Assembly: GCA_015501595.1 (NCBI GenBank)
Contig: JADNRX010000209.1
Span: 31,303 to 95,302, forward strand
DNA from: Hymenopellis radicata
Lineage: Eukaryota > Basidiomycota > Agaricomycetes > Agaricales > Physalacriaceae
DNA length: 64,000 nt
Direction of reading: 5' to 3'
The notes beneath the pieces were generated by a model. It was not told the DNA's origin. It worked only from the letters and a program-made list of their open reading frames with translations, and did no database searches. Position 1 is the stretch's first letter; every line of letters starts with the position of its first letter. The translations under genes were made by a program, and so were the position numbers. Shown here in pieces: positions 47,740 through 58,756 of this stretch.

Positions 47740-49214
47740 GTGCTGCACACCATGGACCGTAGGCTTATATCTCCGCTTTCAATAACCTTGCAATAAATTT
47801 GTCGCTACAGGATCCTCTGTTATCAATCAGCCAAACGGTGTACTGCGCAATGCGCAAATTGCGACGTATACGCCTTTCCAAGACCAAGGCGCTGCGAGAT
47901 ATGCCGACGTCGTGAACAATAACGTGGTCTTCTCACCCCGAGTTCGTGGAGAAGTTCGACAGCCAGCCAGAAATGCACGAACGCGGGTGGTAGCACACGC
48001 GGTATGTCATCCTCTGAGCGTCTAGGCAGAACCAGGCTGATTCTTTCACAGCACTCAACCATGATGCGACGAAGCACGTTCCTCAGCTGGATCAATCAGC
48101 GTACGCTGTGTCCTTCTCTTGTTTTCCATGAATTAATGTAACCCACGTCTCAGATCCGACCACTAACGCTGCAAACATCAAGTAAGATTTCTTTACACCC
48201 TCCTCATGGAGGTGATGTCTAATTTTGTCTCAGCGACCTCCCCGGTTACACGCCATTTGGATTTAACCATCTCTATGTAAGGCCTGCCGTTCCATCGATC
48301 CTCGCGGAAGCTAACTCTTCGTCGATCAGGTCATCACAGAAGATACGGCCAGTGACAGCAGCCGCAATACGTGGTTGAATCGCCCGGGTCGGGATGAACT
48401 GTGATTGCCTGGGAACCAAATCGCTCTTGTCAGCTAGTAAACTCCAGACTCTGTTGTCTAGCCTCATTCGTTTCCTGTAATAAACATTCGCTTATTCCTC
48501 GTATTATATTTGCTATTTTGAGTTCCGGCGTTCATGTTGACAGGCTGTCAGAAAGCGGCCTGGACTTAAGCGCTCGGTGGAAAACAGTCAAAGTACAGCG
48601 TTCAGCACGCGGCACAATTAACTCCATGATACTCTGAGTTGAACGAAGCAAAGATGCTGTCGGACTCGAAACAAGCTTCTGTCACCATCGATAGATAACT
48701 ATCCGAGCAGGCGTCTTGGCAAGCGTTACGATGCCCACATGCTGGTATGTCCATACCCCCGGACGCGTACATTGCGTCATCATATATAGATTCAAATGCC
48801 CGTTCAAACATGGCCGGAACAACATTCGCAGCGTTCATATCAATCTCCACAAGTCGGCTCGTGTTCATTTACGATGCCTTGGTCTGTCTCGAAGTCAAAC
48901 GGAGGTGAGTAAGTCGTTCATTAATAAAGTTCGGCTCTATGTGATGAGCATGATAAGCGACGGAGATCCGTACTTCACCTCGATTTTTCAAGAGGTGCGG
49001 CGAAGGATTTCTGAGAATACTCTACCAGAACGCCACGTTCCGGATTTACACGTGTAGACTGTTATTCTATTGTGCCCGGTGCGAGGTACCGATGGACAGG
49101 GTTGAAGGTCAGGGCGTCTACATATGACGCAGACTTCGGGACTGGCTTTCAAAGCTCACTTCGAGCATTGGCAGAGCGAGAATGAATCATGATGCACGAT
49201 GAAGTATGATTGAC

Positions 49215-49418
49215 ACTCGCCAGGACGATACGCATGGTAGAGCCAATGTCGCACTAAACATTCCTCAACCATTCCCTCCATTCACAAATTCACCGGTCGG
49301 AGTCGCAGTATTGATAGGTATTGATGTGGACACATCATGGGTCGATGGTAGCCTGAACACGAGCTTTTCCCTGGTCAAACTTCGGTGTGATCGGGCCATG
49401 ATCCAGCGGAGAATGTGA
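49215..49418 (+). other. Second H-type-lectin-like fragment
   Basis: The plus frame reads ALNIPQPFPPF, then SPVGVAVLIGIDVD, resembling the first half of an H-type lectin domain (an F-x-x-PF strand, then P-V-x-V-x-L-x-G-x-D). It ends at 49418. The complementary half found at 47.6 kb lies upstream, not downstream, so the two are not simply exons of one domain. They may be parts of two domain copies in a decayed gene. Confidence 0.3.
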
Positions 49419-49599
49419 AGGTTTTAACGCAAGCTGGCATGTAATGTGCCTTCTGCGATTGTGGTGAGATATTGCTGCTATCCGGACCCAGTCGACTGTT
49501 TTAGCGGCGACGACGGCGATCGGAGATGAGATCAGCAGTTCTGTTACAAGGGGTGTTTTAATCCTGTTCGCGCCCCCAACAGACACACACTCGGGGCTT

Positions 49600-49604
49600 T
49601 ATAA
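49600..49604 (+). promoter_or_regulatory. TATA-like box of the GT8 gene
   Basis: TATAA lies 56 nt before the start ATG at 49660 and is followed by CT-rich sequence. Confidence 0.5.
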
Positions 49605-49659
49605 GTGGATGCACCCGCGCAGTTTCATCCTTCTACAATTTCCACTCTCCCGAGAAACT

Positions 49660-50728
49660 ATGAAGGCTGCCTGGGTCTCTTTGCTTTCCAAGCGCGACTA
49701 CCTAGCCGGCCTTCTTGTCGTGGATTACGGCCTTCGCGCCGCGAGGACGAAATATCCGTTTGTTGTGATGGTCACGGAGACTTTACCCGAAGACGCGCGA
49801 ACTATACTCAAGAAGAGAGGTCTAAAGATGGTCGACATTGGAAGCATACGGCCGGGGAGTGGCCGAGAGAGCTTCGACATGACCGACGCGCGGTTCTCGG
49901 ATACATGGTCAAAGATCCGGTGAGTATTCACCGCTTGTATCGAAATAGCCTATTGATTCCAGGTTCCAAAGCGTGTTTGAACTTGTTGAATACGATGTGA
50001 GATTACCTTTGTATATATCGACTGCATTGACGCGTCTCCTAGCGAGTTGTCCTCTTGGATGCGGACATGGTTGTACGGCGAAACATGGACGAGCTCATGG
50101 ACATGGACCTGGGGCCGAACGAAATCGCCGCAGCACATGTATGCGCATGTAACCCTCGCAAGCGACCGCATTATCCTCCTGACTGGTACGCCTCCTATTC
50201 TTGGCCCGTTAACAACGCGTTTTCAATCTCATCAGGATTCCTGAGAATTGCCCCCATACTGCTGTGCACACTCCACAATCATCACCGCCTAGATGGAGCC
50301 CGGGCAAGCCGCGTCCTTACTCAGAACTCAATTCTGGCCTTGTTGTCCTCAACCCCTCCTCCGACCTTGCGTCCGGTATTATGAACCGCTTAGCAACGTG
50401 CCATGTCGAGAAGTACTATTTCCCCGACCAGGACCTCTTGAGTGAGCACTTCAAGGGTGCCTGGAAGCCCCTTCCTTGGTACTACAACGCTCTGCGGACA
50501 CTAAAGGTCATACACCCGCGGATGTGGAGTGACGACGAGGTACGGTGCGTGCATTACATATTGGCGGATAAGCCGTGGATGGAACGCGTGTCCCCGCAAG
50601 GTGTTAGCCCGTTCGACGAGATGAATCGGTGGTGGTGGGCAGATTTCGCGAAGTTGGGGGAGCAGATGAGCCAATCCGATCCGTTGGGGTGGAGTATCGT
50701 ATCCGCTACGGTTGCGCCTTTGGGCTAA
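49660..50728 (+). CDS. Glycosyltransferase family 8 protein (glycogenin/galactinol synthase-like)
   Basis: Metal-dependent retaining glycosyltransferase using a nucleotide sugar. Four exons, 49660-49919, 49963-49996, 50043-50185, 50236-50728, give 309 residues; introns are GT-AG and 43-50 nt. Early LLVVDYGLR and VVMVTETLP form the nucleotide-binding fold. The DxD metal site is in VVLLDADMVV (exon 3). Downstream come AAHVCACNPRK, LNSGLVVLNPS and YFPDQDLL, all typical of fungal GT8 enzymes. There is no transmembrane anchor or signal peptide, so the enzyme is cytosolic. The acceptor is not predictable. The start ATG (MKAAWVSLL) gives the usual short N-terminus before the first beta strand. Confidence 0.9.
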
Positions 50729-51750
50729 AGTACCACTTCGAGCGCTCATGGTCGGCTATCGTTATAATGCACATCTTTACCGCGAATGTCAGATTTGAAG
50801 CAATGGAGAGCAAAACGAATTGAGAAGCATTGAAAGGCGCAGAACACGCAGCGACGGAAGTGAATACTACAACGCACGAACTGTAGCACAGATCATGTTT
50901 AGGTAGATGACTCAGTGAAGCTGCTGGGTAGATAATAACGGTTAGATGTCACGGTTACAGCGGTAGATCTGTCCGTACGAATGGCGCGTAGCCGAGTAGA
51001 ACACGGTTCTTGATAATTATGCGCTCCCTGCAGGTTCTTGTGACGGAAGGGGAAACAGCCTCGCTCCTTTAGTAAGTTTCGCGATCTTTCCAGAGGAGCG
51101 GGTTTCGAAGCCCAGAAAGCGCTAGTGGTAGTCCCCATTTGACGAAGCTAAGTGGAGTATAATCTGCCCCCAACTTGGTCGAGGATGTACGACCGGGTCC
51201 GTTGGGTTCGGGCGTTCGGGCCTTTGGCGGGCAGCCTGCTCGACAAAGCAATGTGACTATTTGCATGATTGGAGGTGATAAACCATCTGAGTCGAATGTC
51301 ACTAGGGCGCGAAGAACTTGAAAAATAAACGATGTAGATGAGAGTGTGAGAGCGTGTAACGGGCAGTAATTTTGTGATTTTGTTCGTTCGTAGAGAAGAT
51401 ACTGTGTGAGGTGTTCAATGCAGATTTGTTTTTGTCGAGGATCGTATCCGAAGTTATTGAAATGCTCCTCGAGAAGTAAGCCCGCGACAGCTGCAACACG
51501 GAGGCACAAATTGCGCTGTCGCGGTCAAGAATTAAGATCGTCGGGTTGAGACATGCCGGTGGCAGCGTTCGGATCTGAGGGGCGAAACAATGCTTTAGCT
51601 GCGTAAGGTGGTGAAAGACGAGCAGTGATTGCTCTATTGTAGTTGACTCATGAGAGTCTTGTGGAAGGAAAGAAGGTTGAGTCCGCCGCAAAAGCCGAAT
51701 GTTGCTTGCGCATGTTGTTACACAACGTGGCAAACAAAGTAGTCGATATT
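50729..51750. other. Intergenic stretch
   Basis: Two overlapping minus-strand open frames (51069-51509 and 51302-51733) have different frames, no domain and no splice signals linking them. I see no supported gene. Confidence 0.4.
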
Positions 51751-51897
51751 AAAGCATGAGCAGATTGGAGCGAGGAGGCGATGTTTTCCCATAGTACTGA
51801 CACAGTCTTCTGACTTCAAACATCTCAGGCCAGAAACGTCGTGCTATGTAGTTCGCAAGCATGCGATCACAAAATTCCAAATTTGGCGCCATGACAG

Positions 51898-53794
51898 GTT
51901 CGCTTTGAACCATCACCGAGATTTCCTGGAGCGGATATGTACCTCTCATTTTATTCGATCTGGAGATGGAATTAATAATGTGAATCTAGGGATAGGCCCG
52001 ACATCGAAAAGCATGAACTTTCCGTCGCCTCAGAGGTACGCGGCGTCATTTACGATTGGGAAAGCATTCCAATGTTCTCTATGGGTAGGGAAGACCGCTA
52101 CAATCTATTGGAACCCCTCAGCGGGAATATGTTCTATTGGACGCATCTGCTAGTCCTGCCATTCCGCTATCTTCCGCCGATATAAGCGATGCAATGAAGT
52201 TTGCCGAAGAGTCTGACGATGGGACGTCCGTTAGCACGCCGGATTCAAGGCAATCTGTATCTTTCTCGCGCAATTATCCAGATGTCCCCAATGTCTGACT
52301 TCTCCCATTTTCTTTCCTACATCTTTCTCACCGACGTTTCAGTCAGAGTCAATAACGCCCTTCGAGACCGGACTGCCTACGAGCACATCACGCTTCCCCG
52401 GACAGGCGCCGTCATTTGCAGAGGTCCTGCACAGCGTTCGATCTGCTGTCAGGAACTTAGAGGCGATGTCCGAATACAATACCTTGAGCGAAGAACACGA
52501 GCGGCTGAGCAAGGACGCTGTTTTCTTGCGCGCAGAACTTGGAATCCTCCGCAGCTCCCAGGCCCGGCTCACAGATGAGTGCAAAGAATGGAGTGGTAAA
52601 TTCGCGCAGTGCGAGGACGAACTGCGCGTTGCCGAAGGAAGGCTTGCGCTTTCCAAATCTCACGCTGCTTCTCTTGGCGTCGAGAGGGATTCCCTTAAAG
52701 GCTCCCTTGGGAGCATCATTCTGGAGAAAGACGCGCTACAGGCCCGCTTCTCTCGGCTTGAAGCGGATTTCTTTGACGAGCGCAGGCAGAGTTTCAATCT
52801 CCAAACCGCCAATGAAAATCTACACTCCGTGCTAGACGAGGAAAGGAAGGCTGCGAAGAAGAATGCTAATGCGCAATCTGAGCTCGAGGTATTGACTAGT
52901 CGCTTCCAAGCCATGGAGACGGAGTATAAGACCAATACGCGGCGGCTAGAGGAGACGTCTAAGTCGTTGACGTTAGAGCGCGAGGAGTACGCCACCATGC
53001 AGGTCAAACTCGCCGATGCGACAGTCATGAAGGAGGTTCTTGAGCGACAGGCCACCGAAGCCTTCGACGAGCTTGATGAACTCAAGAAGGAGTTGGTCGC
53101 AAATCGACGCGAGGTCGAGATGGCCAGGTCGCGCTCACGGCTCATGGACCTTGAATTATATGCACCATTCTGGAAACAGTCGAAGGATAAGCGGGAGGAA
53201 CGGGAGAGGGAAGAGTCCCTGACGCGTTCTGCCGAGATAAGGGCAACCAAAGAGAAACTGGAGAAATTATTGGCCGAAGAGGAGGAGGAAAGACTGAGGC
53301 GAGAATCGGAAGAAGAGGCACGACGGGAAATGGAGACAAAGAGGGCGGCATGGCTCTCTGCCAACGCCAGGGAAGAGAAGCGCTGCCAACAGAGGGACAA
53401 ACGATGGCCATGGCCAGCTAGTCTCACCTCCACCCACATCATCTTCGCTCGCTTCAAGTTCGTCGTCGACGACTTCTCTTCTATACGGTTCTCCGACGAC
53501 CAGCCCGTTACCTTCCTGAGTGTTCCATGGCCCGTCCTCCTAAATCCTCATCACATCTCATTCGATGAGATTACTCCTACGGCTATCGAAGGCTTCTTTC
53601 TGAAACTGAAGCTTATAGAATCCTCCGATTATAGAAGACTTCTCTCTAAGGCGCAGCAATTGTTTCATCCAGATCGATGGCGCTCACGGAACTTGCTCAA
53701 AACGGTCTTCGATGAGGATCTCCGGAAATCCTTCGAGGATACGGTGAACACTACATCACAGGTCATCAACGGTTTGATCACTTCAAGTGCCTAA
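51898..53794 (+). CDS. Coiled-coil protein with C-terminal HPD (J-like) module, copy 1
   Basis: Exons 51898-51938, 51990-52035, 52089-52256 and 52343-53794 join in frame (569 codons). The first exon with the start ATG lies upstream and was not fixed; a minimal model starting at 52194 gives 504 residues. A Ser/Pro-rich N-terminus is followed by about 280 residues of heptad repeat (EEHERLSKDAV onward, ending in long Glu/Arg runs). A conserved C-terminal region holds RCQQRDKRW, FLSVPWPVL, YRRLLSKAQQLFHPDRW and a final helix. HPD in LSKAQxxFHPDxW is the J-domain signature that stimulates Hsp70 ATPase, here at the C-terminus. The exon structure matches copy 2 at 56.3-58.3 kb on the other strand. 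Function, perhaps Hsp70-linked or cytoskeletal, is inference. Confidence 0.75.
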
Positions 53795-53932
53795 CCTGCG
53801 AGATGCGATAAAGAGATACGTCGGTGAAGGCAGTGGTAGACACAGAAACTGGACATTACAATATGAACTGGTAGAAACGAACTATCTATGACTATTACAG
53901 AAAAGGGAAACAGAGAAAATGGTATTTGCAGC

Positions 53933-55192
53933 CTAGGTCAGATACTTGGAATAAGCAGCCTTCCATGCCTTTCCCGCATTCTCCTCAATCACATCCTGAA
54001 AGAGATATCAGTAGAGTATTTGATGTACGGAATAGAGAAACGTACACCATGACACATAATGATTCTCTGGATATCCCATTCAGACACCGTTCGAGCATCG
54101 CGCCGCATGGCGCTGTTCAGTGTTGAAAATCAGCGGAGTCCAACTAATACACAAAGGGAATGACGGACTCTTTGTCCTTGCCTAAAGCCCACAGCATACG
54201 TTTCTCTAGACCTCCGAAGGGTTCAATCTTTCCGACCAAGGGCACTTTCGATGACTGCTTGCTCTTCGAGTACTAAGCGAAACGAGGACAAAGTGAGGCA
54301 CCTGAATATAAACTGAAACATGGATCGTACCTGCTCGGTACCTGGGAGATTAAACAAGAGATCGGCGACTACAAGCGTCTTCGAGGCGATGTGATAGAAG
54401 GCCACGTCCTTGTTGGCGAAACCAGAGAAGTATCTACGGAGCTGTGCTTAGTAAATATAGCAACACGATGTCAGTAGACGTACAGGGCTTTGATCTAGAA
54501 ACATGGTCAATTACCGCAAATTAACTCAAGAGGATGGTATCACTCGCCTCGGCTTCATAGCCATACTCAGTCCCTTCTGGGTCGGCGCCGTACGCTAAGC
54601 AGAATCAGTATGGTACGCAACGGTCAGCGATAGTCGCGCACCGCCAGCGACTTCCAGCCCTTCATCCTGCTTCCTCTGCAAAAGGCTATCCACGACGACA
54701 AGCTTCGCGTCAGGATATGCCTTCTTGTATTCGCCTGCGCACACTTGATTAGTACCTATTTAGCTTGCTCATTGCAGCCACGCACCCAGAAACATATGGT
54801 GCTCAGCATCTCCAGCCACTATCCACCTGTTCGCCTCGTTTCAGGAGATGTCTTGTCGTTTAGCTTGAGTATACACACTTAACGGGGCCTAGATTGTTGA
54901 GGGCTGACGAGGTATCGTCCGTCAACGGCGTGGAAGCCAACACCCAGACGTCTCCCGTTGACAGCTTAATCGCCGTGGAGCGTCCACCCCATGGAAGGAA
55001 GCCTGCGCGCTTGAAGGGCCTAGACGAATAGCTCAAGAGGACGATCCATTTTGTTTGAGGCAAAGACTCACCGAGAAAATGTCCATATTTCAGGCGTAAC
55101 CTAGGGCCATTCCTGCCTGAGATATACTACACAGCAGGAAGCAATTAGGTACTCACGTCTCGTATGACGAGTTCAGAAACAGCGGTGGACAT
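53933..55192 (-). CDS. DUF4336 protein (metallo-hydrolase-like)
   Basis: Eleven exons on the minus strand: 55192-55157, 55100-55072, 55019-54879, 54826-54786, 54734-54642, 54594-54548, 54494-54484, 54433-54331, 54272-54151, 54112-54046, 53995-53933, giving 250 residues. Family words in order: VTPEIWTFSRPF, GGRSTAIKLSTGDVWV, WIVAGDAEHHMFLGEY, YGADPEGTEYGYE, YFSGFANKDVAFYH, LVVADLLFNLPGTEQ, then IIMCHGDVIE near the end. The paired His in DAEHH and the CHGD word resemble a metallo-beta-lactamase-like metal site; the reaction is unknown. The intron at 54547-54495 begins GC, and exon 7 is only 11 nt. Length is normal for the fungal family. A TATA-like box lies about 50 nt upstream of the start. 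Confidence 0.88.
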
Positions 55193-55240
55193 GGTAGTAA
55201 AAGGAAAGCAGGGATTGCTGAATGGTCATAGGTCGCGTCA

Positions 55241-55246
55241 TTTATA
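55241..55246 (-). promoter_or_regulatory. TATA-like box of the DUF4336 gene
   Basis: Minus-strand TATAAA about 50 nt upstream of the ATG at 55192. Confidence 0.45.
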
Positions 55247-56290
55247 GCGAACGTCGATCATCGCCTTAGCACACGGGTCGCTGCGTCAGCTACTGAATCT
55301 GAACGGGCAAGGACGGACATCAGCGTGTCCCTCTGATGAAAATGACCAATAGCCACACGACGTCCATCAGGAAAACGTGTCCCTGTGCGGGGACGGCTGC
55401 TGGGCCGTGTAATGCATGAGCGTGATACTCTGTGATACTCTTAAAAAGCATGCGCGAGAGCGTTGCCGAGCTGCATGCAGTGGGACGGTTTGATAAATGA
55501 TGACTTCCCATAAGGAATTTCCGCTCCAAATCGTTTTGTCATGCGGGTCCGATTACTCTGCGACCGCTGAAATTCGAATTTCGCTGTATGCTCTAAACCT
55601 ATTTGTAATTCAACATCTGAAAAGGCGTCCGGACAGACTCCGGACCCCTCGCCAGACCTAAAAGGCGTCTTGTGAGTCTAAACGTTGAATTTCATCATCG
55701 GCGTCAGTGCCACCTTCCTTATCTGGTGTCTTACCTAAGGAGAGAGCCACAAGAGCGCGAGGAAAGTAGTGTGGCGTAGCACACGAACGACGACGTCGCC
55801 GGTTCTTTTTCCTTCTCTGCCACGGCAGTCTGGTTGAAGATGGCAGCGACTGCAACAGTTTTCATCAAGAGATCCTCATCCGTGTCGTAACCATCCCGCA
55901 ACAGCTGACTGCTGAGCCAGAAGGTATTCATTTGAGGCAATACGCGGGGTAACGCGGCTGCGTCGCGCGCTGCAGACGTGGTGAGATAAGTAGGCAGGCG
56001 CAATCACACCAATTTTAGAAAAGTCACATCCGGTCATGGCCTTATGGTTTAGAAATTCGCTCTAAACTCTTCATCAGAGGCGCTTTTAGGAGCTGTGCAT
56101 GAAGCGGATCATCTCGAGTAGGGCTGTAGAAGCGAACGTGATCTCTAACACCAGTGTGTCTTCTGAGAGCTGTAGTGTCACAATCAGACTGATGTGCAAA
56201 GAAAACTGACAATCGTGGTGGTGGTAAAGGTCAAACTTCGGCAATATCCGTATTTACCGTAATTAAACAACGGGCTAGATTATCTACACT
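55247..56290. other. Intergenic stretch
   Basis: No supported gene. A 90-codon minus-strand frame (55731-56003) has ordinary protein-like composition but no domain and no partner exons that I could find. Confidence 0.4.
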
Positions 56291-58284
56291 TTAGAGTAGA
56301 TTAGCCAACAAGGAATTAATGACTTGTGATACCATTTTTACGTTCTCCTCGAGCGCCGTCCTCAGCTTCTCATCTAGAATCAATAACTTCCTCGCCGACC
56401 ACTTGTCCGGATGGAACACACGTTGTGCTTTTGAAAGGAGCTCCTTGTATTCCTTCGGGGTAAGGCTCCTCTTCGCATAAGCAAAGAAACGTTCCGTCGC
56501 ATTCCAGTCCACCAATTTCGAATTAACGTTTCGGGGGCTTGCGAGGTGTGGCCACGGTACACTGGCGAAGGTCAATGGACGCGAGTCGGTAAATTTGATG
56601 CTCGAGAATTCGTCCAAGAGGGCTTTGAATCTCGTTAGCGCTTTGGCGTCCCCCCAAAACACGCTGGTGGATGTCCACCGGACCTGATCTCGTTCTTGAC
56701 AACGAGCAGTCTCTTCAGCGGACGCCTTCCTCCATTTGTCAAGCCGTTCCTTCTCTTCTTGACGTTTTCTCATAGTCTCCCGCCTTTCGCTCTCTACAGC
56801 CTCCCGACGCTTCTTCTTGTCTTGCTCCTTCTTCAGGTCCTCCGCCTCCTTACGGGCCCTGTCAGATTCCGCTTCCTCGCGTCGCAGTCTCTCCATCCTG
56901 TCCTTCGCCTCTTTGATATCGTCGTTATGTCGCTCTGCCTGCTGCGCGCGCTCCTCTCGAGTTTTCTTTGCCTCCTCCCTCGCCTCGTCTTCATCCCAAA
57001 ATAAGGAGGCGTCATCAGACAAACCGAAGGACCTCACACGGGCCTCAGAAATCTCCAAGCTGTTCTCCAATGAAGACACCCGCGCCTTCGCGTGCGCCAA
57101 TTCGACTCGTAGCGAAGAAGTAATCTGCACAGTCTCCTTGGCTTGCTTTTCCAGCGTCGCAGTCTTCGTCGCTAAATCTCCCACCCTCTGCCGAGCCTGG
57201 GCGAGCTTCTCTTTACCCCGTGCGATTGATTTGTCTGCAAGCTCCAACCGCGTAGCCAGGCTGTCCCTTTCCAGCTGCACTGCTTTGAACTGCGTCGATG
57301 TCAATCCCGCGGCAGTACGCAAGTGCGCGACTTCCGTCTGGGCAAGATTTCGTTCCTTCACAATGATCTCCTTCTCCCGCGCCAAGTCGTCTACACTCTC
57401 CTTGATGACTTGGTTCGCAACGCGCAGGTTCTCCAGCCGCTCCAAAATGACTTTTTGTTCCTTCGCATGGGTGGTGCGTTCTTTCTCTAGAAGAAGCCTT
57501 TCAGAGCCCAGGGTATCAGTGAGCGAGCGGATCATTCCTTCGCACGAGGACTTCGCATCTTTCAAGTTTCTCAACTCTGCGGACAGACGCGCTATGTCCT
57601 CCTGCAATCCGTGGATGATGTCTAGTGCCCGGGGGTCGTGAACGTGTGGGGTGATTGCGCGGCCACGTCGCCGGACGCTGGCATGCTCTGACAAGCAGTC
57701 TGAGCTGCCAGAAGGACTTGCAGTCGAATAATGTGGCGCGTCGGATTGTGGCGATGCTGCGGCATGTAGTCGCGGGACGCCGTCTGCGCGTAGTGACGCG
57801 AAGGTAGATATAGAGGAATTGGATGCAATTGGTGGTGTGCGGGTGGGTATTGACTCGATAGGTGTCGAAGAGTCTTTCAGACGTGAATGGATATTATTAG
57901 GGGAGAAAGCAGGTATAGACCCGATATAGTCGCGTGATTTTGGGCGCTGCATGAAGGTTGAGGGAGTCAATTTATATTACCGGCTATGAAAGACCGACCT
58001 CGGAGTGTGACGTGTCTTCCTTAACAGGAGGTTCCTCATTCTGCAAAGTTGGTCCGGGGACAATGAAGTTGAAGGACTAAAACGCGTCAGAAAAGGAACG
58101 AAGGCACAGATAGACATCAAGACACGTACGAAGCTTTGAGAGCTTGTGTCACCGGTCAAATTGCTGTTTAATCGCGACTTGTTTCCTGCTGTTTTGAAAA
58201 GTTTAGTTCACTGTCTTTGCCTCAATAGAAAACGTGCAGACCTGACTTGGTTCTTGTACGCCCAGCCGATTTCCTCACGGCCAT
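56291..58284 (-). CDS. Coiled-coil protein with C-terminal HPD (J-like) module, copy 2
   Basis: Four exons on the minus strand, 58284-58242, 58188-58130, 58076-57999 and 57946-56291, give 611 residues. The start is the ATG at 58284 (MAVRKSAGRTRTK), required because the long last exon has no suitable start before its conserved RPKSRDYIGSI. A Ser/Pro-rich N-terminal 120 residues is followed by a continuous coiled coil of about 330 residues ending in Arg/Glu-rich runs. The C-terminal region holds RCQERDQVRW, FKALLDEFSSIKF, FASVPWPHL, YKELLSKAQRVFHPDKW and a last helix (VSQVINSLL). Same architecture and conserved words as copy 1, so the two are paralogs. No signal peptide or membrane segment. The HPD motif suggests Hsp70 contact; this is inference. 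Confidence 0.82.
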
Positions 58285-58756
58285 AGTGTTCGCAGGAGAG
58301 GACTATGGATTATGCAAGGGGGAAGGTGATGGCTTGAATCAAAGAGGGAAAAGGACCCGTGCAAAAGCAAACGCGATCGAGAGACCGGATCAATTCCTGA
58401 TCTCGGCATTGAAATTTGACTTTAACCTGGAAACAACGCAGTATCATCGTCAATGCGACGACCCAGTCCTCTCTTCTTGCTGTGCGTTGAACAGTCCACT
58501 GCCGATTGGAAGAACTGGGTCACAGTCTTGATGATATCACAAAAGCTCTGACATTTGCCTGTTCAATGAATGTTTATTGGACTTATATACGACGATGCCC
58601 AATGATGCCCCACTAAAAACTTCCTACGTTTACTTCCAAGTGTATGGTTACTGCAGCAATGCTCCACTACATATCACGAATCATCGGCTTCTTGGGCACC
58701 GATCCATAATCCGCCCTACAGCGATTAATCAATCAAACGAACGGCGTCTAACTGCG

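Noticed and set aside
51069..51733. Two overlapping minus-strand frames of 143 and 146 codons
   Set aside because: They are in different frames, have no shared splice sites and no recognised domain.
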